Assembly (NCBI RefSeq): GCF_000337535.1
Contig: NZ_AOIP01000029.1
Span: 35,912 to 99,911, forward strand
Direction of reading: 5' to 3'
DNA length: 64,000 bases
Source of the DNA: Natrialba aegyptia DSM 13077
Lineage (GTDB): Archaea; Halobacteriota; Halobacteria; Halobacteriales; Natrialbaceae
Under the pieces are notes generated by a model. The model did no database searches. It was not told where the DNA came from and saw only the letters and a list, made by a program, of their open reading frames with translations. The first letter of the stretch is position 1; the number at the start of each line of letters is the position of its first letter. The position numbers and the translations under genes are program-made. Positions 17,826 through 24,645 of the stretch are shown piece after piece.

Positions 17826-19481
17826 CTACAGGTAGCCGAGATCCGCGAGTCGTTCCTTCGTTCCCTCTCGCATCGCCACCTCGCCTGTCGAAACCGACTC
17901 TCCGAGCGGCTCGAACTCGTCCTCGAGGCGCTGGCGGAGTCGCCGAACCGTCTCCGGTTCCGCGTCCGAAATGTCCGTCCGTTCGTGCGGATCGGTTTCG
18001 ACGTGGTGGAGCCGCTCGAAGCCGTCGTCGCCGCGGACGTACTTGTACTCGCTCGTCCGAATCGCCCGGAGCCGCCGGTCGAACTCGCGGACGCGGTCCG
18101 GAACGTCGTCGAACCGCGCTTCGAGCCGATCGATCGAGGGCTGCGGAGCGACGTACTCGGCGAAGACGGCGTCCCGCGAGTTCGGTGCCGCCGCGGGTGC
18201 CGTCGCGTCCGGTTTCGGCGTCCCGGTCGCGGCGGTCGTCGTTGCCGATGTCGCTCCGGCCGAGGGCGCGTCCGGCCTCGAGCCGGGATACAGCGAGTAG
18301 CCCGTCGCTTGCTCGCGCAGTTCGGGGTCGTCGACGCCGGCGGCTTCGAGCACCGTCAGCGGCACGTCGAGCAGTTGCACGAGTTCACTGCGGCGGTCGC
18401 CACCGACGAAGGGGCCACCGTGACAGACGAGCGGGACGTTGAGCAGGGTGTCGTAGAGGTTATACTGGTGACCGAAGAATCCGTGATCCCCGACGTGTTC
18501 GCCGTGGTCGCCGCAGACGACGACGAGCGTGTCCTCCCACTCGTCGTTCGTCTCGAGCGCCTCCCGAAGCCGGCCGACCTGCGCGTCGGCGTACGCCAGC
18601 GACGCGCGATACAGGCCGCGGAGCAGCGTGAACTCGCGGTCGGTGATCTCGTAGTCCTCGCAGTCGTAGGCGCGCGGGTCCTGTCGGATCGCGGTCGCCT
18701 CTTCGTAGGTCGCATCCGCGGGGAGAAATCGCTCCGCGAACTCGCGCGGCGGGTCGTACTCGACGTGGGGTTCGATGAAGTTACAGAACAGGAAGAACGG
18801 CCGGTCGTCGTCGCGGGTGGCGAGCCAGTTTTCGACCCAGTCCGCCGAGCGGGACGCCCCGTCGTCGCCCGCCGGCTGGAAGAGTTCACTGTAGAGGATG
18901 TTCGCCGCATTGACGACCGGGTTGCCGTCGAAGAGGCGGTTACGGGTCGCCCGAAGCTTCTCGTGGAGGTCCTCGCCGCGGACGACGGTCCCCATGTCGG
19001 TTTCTGACTGGATGTACTGCCAGCCCTTGCGCAGGTCGTCAAAGCCGCGGTCGAAGCCGAACTCTTCGGTGATCCACGTATTGTTCGAGACGCCGATCGT
19101 TTCGAAGCCGGCGTCGTCGAACGCCTCGGGGAGCGTCCGCAGGTCGGAATCGAGATACGTGTGGTCGCCGTGGGTGCCGTGCTCGGAGGCGTAGAGCCCG
19201 GTAAACATCGAGGCGTGGGAGGGAAGCGTCCACGGTGCCGTCGCGAACGCGTTCTCGAACGTCGTTCCCGTTTCGGCGAGCCGGTGCAGTTCCGGGGTCG
19301 TCCGATCGTGGGTGGCTGCGGCCCCGTTATTCTCGTCCCATTCGTTCTCATCGGTCTGGCCCCAGTCTCCGGCGACTCGCCGCGCCCGTGCCGTATCGAG
19401 AACGACGAGAACGACGTTCCGAACCGTAGAATGTGACTCCGATTCACCCGAATTCGACTCACGCTGGGTTTGCTCCGCCAT
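17826..19481 (-). CDS. Sulfatase-fold enzyme lacking the formylglycine cysteine
   Basis: 551 residues of the alkaline phosphatase/sulfatase superfamily. The metal site is started by VVLVVLDTARA (Asp29). The nucleophile segment reads WTLPSHASMFTG, so Thr85 replaces the cysteine that becomes formylglycine in true sulfatases and His89 replaces the usual Arg. The second metal site is VVVCGDHGEHVGDHGFFGH, followed by YNLYDTLLNVPLVCHGG, a typical sulfatase strand. An Ala/Thr-rich linker is inserted near residues 410-440. The Thr nucleophile points to phosphate or phosphoglycerol chemistry rather than sulfate hydrolysis, though family annotation is sulfatase. There is no signal peptide. It leads the unit with the propeller gene. 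Confidence 0.85.
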   Translation of the reverse strand: MAEQTQRESNSGESESHSTVRNVVLVVLDTARARRVAGDWGQTDENEWDENNGAAATHDRTTPELHRLAETGTTFENAFATAPWTLPSHASMFTGLYASEHGTHGDHTYLDSDLRTLPEAFDDAGFETIGVSNNTWITEEFGFDRGFDDLRKGWQYIQSETDMGTVVRGEDLHEKLRATRNRLFDGNPVVNAANILYSELFQPAGDDGASRSADWVENWLATRDDDRPFFLFCNFIEPHVEYDPPREFAERFLPADATYEEATAIRQDPRAYDCEDYEITDREFTLLRGLYRASLAYADAQVGRLREALETNDEWEDTLVVVCGDHGEHVGDHGFFGHQYNLYDTLLNVPLVCHGGPFVGGDRRSELVQLLDVPLTVLEAAGVDDPELREQATGYSLYPGSRPDAPSAGATSATTTAATGTPKPDATAPAAAPNSRDAVFAEYVAPQPSIDRLEARFDDVPDRVREFDRRLRAIRTSEYKYVRGDDGFERLHHVETDPHERTDISDAEPETVRRLRQRLEDEFEPLGESVSTGEVAMREGTKERLADLGYL

Positions 19482-20128
19482 GGATAGCGTATCTCCGCTT
19501 CACATGGGGAAGGTCACCAGCCCGGAACTTGCAGGTGTTTCACGATATCGTGATGGCCCGATGTGCACCTTCCCGGCCCGACCGTCTTGGGAGATTTCCC
19601 GCGTCTCGGCTGGTGTTATACGGGTCGTCAGAAGGGGAGAGTTTCTGTGGATTCGAGCTTCAGCCGTCAGGGGAAGGGTGGAACGCCGCGATCTATAAAC
19701 TATGATCTGTTTCCCTGACGCCATGGAACGATACACCGCGCGTATTCAGCACGAGACGGTCCATTCTGTATCGGCCGGTGTAACAGGTATCCCCACTCTG
19801 CGTTACTCATACTGCCGGACAAAAGTCAGTGAACACTCGATCGCGTCTCACGGATCGTCGCTTGTGGCGACGGCCGTTCGAGTGCGATCGACGTGTGAAT
19901 AGTTTTGTCCGGCAGTATCAATAGTTTCCACGTCGAATTTCGACTGCCAGTAGTAGCGTCGGGCCCCACCCAGACGAAGGTGCGGCGGGCGAGTGCGTAC
20001 GGGACGGCACGAACACGAAGACAACCGGGCAGGCCAGCGGGGCCGTCCGCCGGGCCTCGGGAGCAGGACTTGTCGGCGGTGAGTCGACCGTGTCGGTGGC
20101 TTCCCGTGCCGGTCCACTAAACTGCGAT
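19482..20128. other. Gene-poor region with a MITE-like element
   Basis: No convincing gene is seen in about 650 bases. Short open frames here lack domain, codon or start-context support. The stretch from 19809 to 19918 is an inverted-repeat element described separately. Base composition is lower in GC than the flanking genes, consistent with an accessory boundary between the sulfatase unit and the OsmC cluster. Confidence 0.55.
19809..19918. mobile_element. 110-bp MITE-like element with 16-bp terminal inverted repeats
   Basis: The left end ATACTGCCGGACAAAA and right end TTTTGTCCGGCAGTAT are perfect inverted repeats of 16 bases. A subterminal TCGATCGC occurs in both arms in inverted orientation, giving an imperfect palindrome through most of the 110 bases. 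There is no open frame or transposase, as expected for a non-autonomous miniature element mobilised in trans. The outermost AT is part of the repeat, so a target duplication cannot be fixed. Confidence 0.8.
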
Positions 20129-20332
20129 TTACGGCTCATTCTCGTTGATGTCTCCGCGCCTGCTGACCTTCGAATGGACGGCTCCGATCGTTCGGACGCC
20201 CCAGAAAATGGTGACGCCGATACCACCGAAGGCTAGCAGGGACACGAAGACCCGGAACAGGTACTCTACAAGGGTCACGCTATGGCCCGTATGCAGTACG
20301 ACGAACGCTGGTGAACCGATAAGCGAAAACAT
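20129..20332 (-). CDS. Small two-helix membrane protein, last gene of the OsmC cluster
   Basis: 67 residues with one long and one shorter hydrophobic segment (about 4-15 and 20-48) and a charged C-terminal tail (SKVSRRGDINENEP). No family is recognised. It begins 16 bases after the stop of the preceding membrane-protein gene, so it is likely cotranscribed and may form a complex with it. Confidence 0.6.
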   Translation of the reverse strand: MFSLIGSPAFVVLHTGHSVTLVEYLFRVFVSLLAFGGIGVTIFWGVRTIGAVHSKVSRRGDINENEP

Positions 20333-20348
20333 GGATCGGTCAGATCAG

Positions 20349-20846
20349 CTACGCGGTGTGAACTCCTCGGTACGACAACACAACCCCGACAATGAACACG
20401 ATCGTCGCGAGGTAGATCGGTCCGAGATGCGTCACCCAATCGTGGGAGAACGCATTTCCCGTCCAATGCATCGGTAACGCGAGCGCCAGGCCGACGACAG
20501 CTGTGACGATCGCAGTCGTCCACGCCCAGGTGAGTCGCTGGCGCACGCCGTACCACGAGAGGCCCGTGATGGCGATGCCCGTCGAGATTATGAACGCGGC
20601 AGTGGCGACGTGGAGGTGACTGATGTAGTACGCCACCGTCGGATCGAGTTCGGCGCTCGTCATCCCATCCAGCGTACTGACGCCGAGTTCGAAGCCATCC
20701 CCCACGAAATTCATCACGAGAAACACGACGCCGTAACCGACGAACGCGATTCCGGCGAGTGCCATCAACAGCGCTCCGTTCCGGAGTTGCGACTCAATTT
20801 GGACCTGTTCTTCCTGTTCGTCCGCGACCGGGTGATTCGTCGTCAT
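20349..20846 (-). CDS. Four-helix membrane protein of unknown function
   Basis: 165 residues. A polar N-terminus (MTTNHPVADEQEEQ) precedes four hydrophobic helices (about 25-47, 70-92, 100-122 and 140-160). A central loop contains HLHVATAAF, and the loop after helix 3 has MHWTGNAFSHDW, so several histidines face the membrane surface and could bind metal or haem; this is inference. ATG 20846 is chosen because it lies five bases after the methyltransferase stop. I do not recognise the family. Confidence 0.7.
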   Translation of the reverse strand: MTTNHPVADEQEEQVQIESQLRNGALLMALAGIAFVGYGVVFLVMNFVGDGFELGVSTLDGMTSAELDPTVAYYISHLHVATAAFIISTGIAITGLSWYGVRQRLTWAWTTAIVTAVVGLALALPMHWTGNAFSHDWVTHLGPIYLATIVFIVGVVLSYRGVHTA

Positions 20847-20851
20847 GGTGA

Positions 20852-21619
20852 TTATTTGGTCGCCCCGAGTGAGATGCTCTTGACGCCGTACTTCTGGCAC
20901 GCGTTCGCCGCCCGCTCCGAGACGAATTCGTACTGCGTGTTTTCTCGGACGTCTGTCACCGAGAAGCCAGCCGCTTCGATGGACGTCGTATACCGGTCGA
21001 TCTGCTCGGCCCCGCCGATGCAGGCCGCCCAGAGGTCTTCGTCGTTTTTGATGCTCTCCGGCAGTAGCTCCTCGCTGATGATATCGGAGATGGCAAGCCG
21101 ACCGCCGGGGGCGAGCACCCGATGGGCTTCCTCGAACACCTGCGGCTTGTCCGGTGAGAGGTTGATGACCCCGTTCGAGATGACGACATCGAAGGTCCCA
21201 TCGTCGAAGGGAACGTCCTCGATGTAGCCGTGCTCGAACGAGACGTGCTCCATTCCCGCATCGTCGCGCAACGTGCGAGCCTTCTCGAGTTGCTGGTCCG
21301 TCATGTCTAAGCCGGTCACGCTTCCGGCGTTCCCCGTGTGAAGCGCTGCGACGAACGCGTCCGTGCCCGATCCACTGCCGAGATCGAGGACGTCGTCTCC
21401 GTCCTCGATAGCAGCGAGATCGAAGTAGTACCCAACGCCGGCGAACGATTCCATCGCCGCCACGGGAATTTGATCGAGGTGCGCCGGCGGATACCCGAGA
21501 CGTTCCGCCAGCTCTCGCCCCATCTCGAAGTGATACTCTTCGTCGGAGTCCTCCGCGACATCCTCGTAGACTGATTTCACCGCTTGTTCCAGTTTATCGA
21601 CATCGAGTGAGTTTGCCAT
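20852..21619 (-). CDS. ArsM-like SAM-dependent methyltransferase
   Basis: 255 residues. The SAM site is VLDLGSGSGTDAF (about 75-87), and the acidic loop is GLDMT. The segment DVVISNGVINLSPDKPQVF followed by LAPGGRLAISDI is characteristic of the arsenite methyltransferase branch. ArsM enzymes have cysteines that bind arsenite, including in GCGNP-like and SNCVINLSPDK segments; here the corresponding positions read FAGVGYYF and SNGVINLSPDK. Only the AACIGGA cysteine is kept, with another in ANACQKYGV. The true substrate is therefore doubtful. It sits in a cluster with OsmC and DUF1059 proteins. Confidence 0.8.
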   Translation of the reverse strand: MANSLDVDKLEQAVKSVYEDVAEDSDEEYHFEMGRELAERLGYPPAHLDQIPVAAMESFAGVGYYFDLAAIEDGDDVLDLGSGSGTDAFVAALHTGNAGSVTGLDMTDQQLEKARTLRDDAGMEHVSFEHGYIEDVPFDDGTFDVVISNGVINLSPDKPQVFEEAHRVLAPGGRLAISDIISEELLPESIKNDEDLWAACIGGAEQIDRYTTSIEAAGFSVTDVRENTQYEFVSERAANACQKYGVKSISLGATK

Positions 21620-21630
21620 TTGTCCCCACC

Positions 21631-22236
21631 TCAGTCGTCGGCACCCACCTCAGCAGGCGTATTCACCGTGAGGTTGACGTCCTGTTCGAGCGAGACGAGC
21701 GTGTAGACTGGCGCCCGCCGAGCCCACTCGTCGACCTCATCCTTGTCGAGGTCGGGGCTCTCGATCTCGATCTCGGCGATCAAGTTTTCGAACACCGTGT
21801 CGGCGTTCCCGAGATCCTCCACACTGAAGAGGACGCCGGGGTCAAAGTCGGTGCGAACGCGCGTCTCGAGGTGATCGATGTCGACGCCGGTTGCGACGGC
21901 GTTGATGGTAATGCCGACGTTGATGCACGAGGCAAGCGCGGAGAGCGCAACCTCGATCGGCTCCATTCGATCCGTCGCCCCGGCCCAGCCGCCGGCCTCT
22001 AGCACTTCCTTCCACCCGCCGTACGGGATCGTGTACGCGCGGGTGTCGCGCTCGATCGTCTCGCCGCCGAGATCGTACGAGTCTATCGTCGCCAGACTGT
22101 GGGCACAGGTCCCCTCGTAGGTCGACCGGGCGCGTAGCCCGAGCCGGACTTCCTCGGGATTCTCGGCGGCGTGTTCCGCGAACGCAGCGAACTCCTCGGT
22201 GTCGACCCCGTGGGTGACCTCTCGTTCGGATGTCAT
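21631..22236 (-). CDS. OsmC family protein
   Basis: 201 residues. The OsmC/Ohr core is visible as PIEVALSALASCINVGITINA, with a peroxidatic-type cysteine in LASC, preceded by the YGGWKEVLEAGGW segment and followed by LETRVRTDFDPGV. OsmC proteins reduce organic hydroperoxides or handle reactive thiol compounds. An additional cysteine occurs in YEGTCAHSLAT; whether it is the resolving one is uncertain. It begins three bases after the DUF1059 stop and ends 11 bases before the methyltransferase, so the genes form one transcription unit. Confidence 0.88.
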   Translation of the reverse strand: MTSEREVTHGVDTEEFAAFAEHAAENPEEVRLGLRARSTYEGTCAHSLATIDSYDLGGETIERDTRAYTIPYGGWKEVLEAGGWAGATDRMEPIEVALSALASCINVGITINAVATGVDIDHLETRVRTDFDPGVLFSVEDLGNADTVFENLIAEIEIESPDLDKDEVDEWARRAPVYTLVSLEQDVNLTVNTPAEVGADD

Positions 22237-22239
22237 GGA

Positions 22240-22413
22240 TCAGACCACCTGGAGGTGCTCCTCTCGGAGTTCGTCGTCCGAGTAGTCCCGTCCGTGGTCC
22301 TCCTGCATGTGGTTCTTGGCCAGTTCGACCGCTTCGAGTTCGTTCTCCGACTGGATGATAAAGCGGCAATCGCCGGCTTCCGATTCACAGTCGAGTTTGT
22401 ACGCGTCTACCAT
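22240..22413 (-). CDS. DUF1059 small protein
   Basis: 57 residues (MVDAYKLDCESEAGDCRF, then KNHMQEDHGRDYSDDELREEH). The pattern of two cysteines near the N-terminus, then a helix and HxxxDH residues, fits DUF1059, small proteins thought to bind metal. It is the first gene of the cluster. The start ATG at 22413 follows a palindromic sequence. It is only three bases from the OsmC start. Confidence 0.82.
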   Translation of the reverse strand: MVDAYKLDCESEAGDCRFIIQSENELEAVELAKNHMQEDHGRDYSDDELREEHLQVV

Positions 22414-22426
22414 TGTGTCTCAGTTG

Positions 22427-22458
22427 CCTTGCGGCATTCGTGGTAACGTGCCACAAGG
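22427..22458. promoter_or_regulatory. Candidate palindromic operator of the OsmC/ArsM-like cluster
   Basis: An inverted repeat CCTTGCGGCA (22427-22436) and TGCCACAAGG (22449-22458) with a 12-base spacer and one mismatch. It lies 14-45 bases upstream of the DUF1059 start codon, overlapping the expected position of TATA and BRE elements. Such placement is typical for a repressor binding site. A possible regulator, the FilR1-like protein, is encoded upstream. Confidence 0.65.
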
Positions 22459-22735
22459 TTAGATAGCTACCTCATGCCGTGTGCGCAGCAGGCAACAGCC
22501 CGTGTGGAGTCTGCGAGTTCCGCAGTCGTTGCCGATCGATCAGGTGCTGAAAAACCGCGTCGTCATTGCAAGCGAGGTGACCGGAAACACGGCGGGACCC
22601 GTCACAGCTACCTCTTGGTTCCGCTACGAACGGCTACCTACTGTCCTCCGGGGGCCCGATGGTCTCGCCTCTCATCCGGCTGGTGGGTCCCGTGGAGCAA
22701 GGGAAAAGAACACCAACCGGTCCGATCACCGCCTC

Positions 22736-22816
22736 ATACGGTCTGCTGTAACGATTTACCGGTGCAACCGCGCCCGTCCTGCGGTTGCGCCGGAAACGAC
22801 TTACAGCAGTCCGTAT
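22736..22816. repeat. 81-bp palindromic dispersed repeat, copy B
   Basis: It shares 76 of 81 bases with copy A at 9453-9533. Ends ATACGGTCTGCTGTAA and TTACAGCAGTCCGTAT are inverted, and the internal arms GGTGCAACCGC and GCGGTTGCGCC also pair, so the transcript could form a long hairpin. Its last base overlaps the TGA stop (22816-22818) of the FilR1-like gene on the minus strand. Confidence 0.85.
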
Positions 22817-23622
22817 CAAAGATCGTTTTCGAGAGGGAGTGTTGGCGTCTTTCGTCGGTGGGAAGCGAAGGTTGATTCCGCCCATTCGCGCGCGTCTGTC
22901 GCGTCGGTGTCGACAAGAACTCGAACCGTAACCCCCTCGGTGCCGTACCCAATTATTGCGATTCGGTCGTCGCATATACTGACCCCAAACGGCGGTAACC
23001 CATCGTGTAATCGGACATCGAGATTGCCGCTCTCTAATGCCTCCGAGAACAGATCCGGGCAGTCCGAGCGAATGTAATCGGCCACCCTCGGCGGGTTGAT
23101 GAGCTCTGTTTCCATCCCATCGATAACTCTCCGGCAGAGTTCGTTCTTACACGAATCGAGCATGGCAACGTCGAGGCCGGTAAACCGCAATCGATCCGTC
23201 TCCTCGATTAGCGAACAGAAACGGGTGATCGGCCGGGATGGGTCCTCGGGGTCAGCGACCGTTACGGTTGCATCCGAGCACATGTCGATGGTGAAACCGC
23301 TTTCTTCACCCGGAAGCAAGCGCCAAACGTTACGTAGCTTCTGTTCGGTTTCGACTCGGTCGATCACATCCGCCATCGCTGACGCAACGAAGGCACCCAG
23401 TTGTGTCACCGCGTACTGATATCCATCCCTGTAAACCCAATCGCGATCTTCGAACTCGCTGAGCGTCCGTCTGATCGTGGACTCCGAAACGCCGGTCATC
23501 TCCCAGAGTTCGGACCGGCTTCGAGGACGAACCGTGAGCGCGATAAGCGTTGGCGCACGGTGTTCGGATCGTGCAAGGTACGCTATATCGTCGATCGGCG
23601 TCTTCGTGCCACTTAACCCCAT
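22816..23622 (-). CDS. FilR1-like helix-turn-helix transcription regulator
   Basis: 268 residues. An N-terminal winged helix (about 10-85: APTLIALTVRPRSRSELWEMTGVSESTIRRTLSEFED, split here by description) is followed by a C-terminal domain resembling the FilR1 family, with ITRFCSLIEETDRLRF, RVIDGMETELINPPR and IAIIGYGTEGVTVRVL-type strands. It likely senses a small ligand and binds DNA. ATG 23622 (MGLSGTKTPIDDIAYL) is preferred to an arginine-rich upstream extension. The stop codon overlaps repeat copy B. Candidate targets are the adjacent OsmC cluster or itself. Confidence 0.82.
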   Translation of the reverse strand: MGLSGTKTPIDDIAYLARSEHRAPTLIALTVRPRSRSELWEMTGVSESTIRRTLSEFEDRDWVYRDGYQYAVTQLGAFVASAMADVIDRVETEQKLRNVWRLLPGEESGFTIDMCSDATVTVADPEDPSRPITRFCSLIEETDRLRFTGLDVAMLDSCKNELCRRVIDGMETELINPPRVADYIRSDCPDLFSEALESGNLDVRLHDGLPPFGVSICDDRIAIIGYGTEGVTVRVLVDTDATDAREWAESTFASHRRKTPTLPLENDL

Positions 23623-23688
23623 GGTACTAATACACACGAGGGGTTGAAAAGCCCTATTTTTGGCATCCATGCGAAAACCGTTACCGCC

Positions 23689-23805
23689 GTGCTGCCCGCC
23701 TGGTTCCCCGCCCTGACCGCCCTCATCGGCGTCTGGTTCCTCCTCAATGCCCGCAACTCGGCCGCCCCGACCACACGCCGTCCGCGACTGCGGACGAAGA
23801 CATGA
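23689..23805 (+). pseudogene. Possible C-terminal remnant of a membrane protein
   Basis: A GTG-started frame of 38 residues, with a hydrophobic stretch FPALTALIGVWFLLN followed by a basic tail ending RLRTKT. It ends in an ATGA overlap with a nine-residue frame (MSTTEGCSC). The hydrophobic piece looks like the last helix of a permease, but no upstream part is present. It may be a remnant left by rearrangement; a functional micropeptide is not excluded. Confidence 0.3.
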
Positions 23806-23818
23806 GCACAACCGAGGG

Positions 23819-24100
23819 ATGCTCGTGCTGAGCCACGCCCACCTCGTCGCCGAAGAACTGAAATCCGACCCCGAGCCGAAGACCGTCACCGAACTCGCCG
23901 ACGCGTGCGATCTCACCGACTCTCGAGTTCGCGAGGCGCTCGATGCGATGACCGACGACGGGACGGTCTATCGGGTGGACCGCGATTCAGCAGACGTCGA
24001 CCGATACGAACTCGACGAGTCCAAGATGGCCGGGATTGCGTTCGTCCGCTCGCATGGAAAACGCATCGTTCGGCGGTCGGAACGGCCGTTTCGGTGCTAA
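23819..24100 (+). CDS. Small winged-helix DNA-binding protein
   Basis: 93 residues. The segment VTELADACDLTDSRVREALDAMTDDGTVYRVD (about 22-53) is a winged helix-turn-helix with a recognition helix and beta wing. The remainder is polar with a basic end RIVRRSERPFRC. It resembles MarR/ArsR-like haloarchaeal regulators without a ligand domain. ATG 23819 begins MLVLSHAHLVAEELK; an upstream extension would be arginine-rich and unlikely. Its target is unknown. Confidence 0.6.
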   Translation: MLVLSHAHLVAEELKSDPEPKTVTELADACDLTDSRVREALDAMTDDGTVYRVDRDSADVDRYELDESKMAGIAFVRSHGKRIVRRSERPFRC

Positions 24101-24158
24101 CGAGACGCTATCGTGTCTCTTTGCTGTATTTTAACTACGAGCAACGCACTGATGGCGT

Positions 24159-24566
24159 ATGGAGACGGATCCTGAGCCCGCAAAACGCGTGGTCACCTTC
24201 GATCTGATGCTCGCCCTCTCGAATCTCGTTGTCTGTCTGCTGCTAGGTGGCGTGGTCGCGTTCGAGTTCGACTGGTGGCCCGTCGGCGTCGCCGCCGCCC
24301 TCGTCACGGGCGTGCTTAGCGCCGCCGCGGACCGAGGGCGGGCGGGACAGTGGCTGCTGAGCGCCGTCGGCATCCTGGCCATCGCCGTCCTCGTCTGGCT
24401 GACGATCACCGACGCGCTCGTACTCGAAGCCATCCCGTGGCTGCTCCTCGGTCTTGCGGCCGGAATCGCCGTCAACCGGCTCTATTTCGGCGTCGTTCGA
24501 CCGGTTCCAGCATTTCGACGCCGCGGATATACCGGTGACGCTGCCGTCGATGACCGGTCACAATAA
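24159..24566 (+). CDS. Four-helix membrane protein of unknown function
   Basis: 135 residues with four hydrophobic helices (about 15-37, 40-60, 68-88 and 92-110) and a charged C-terminal tail. No family is recognised. A TTTTAA element about 26 bases before ATG 24159 supports a leaderless transcript from this start. It is convergent with the nucleoside hydrolase. Confidence 0.65.
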   Translation: METDPEPAKRVVTFDLMLALSNLVVCLLLGGVVAFEFDWWPVGVAAALVTGVLSAAADRGRAGQWLLSAVGILAIAVLVWLTITDALVLEAIPWLLLGLAAGIAVNRLYFGVVRPVPAFRRRGYTGDAAVDDRSQ

Positions 24567-24645
24567 CACGGCAGCGCTGGCATACTCACGACCCGCCGAT
24601 AGCATTGCATTGCACTCGTTCTGTTCCAATCCACGAACCGGTTCT

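Noticed and set aside
19500-19736. 78-codon minus-strand frame
   Set aside because: No hydrophobic or domain pattern, no promoter element, and composition unlike acidic haloarchaeal proteins.
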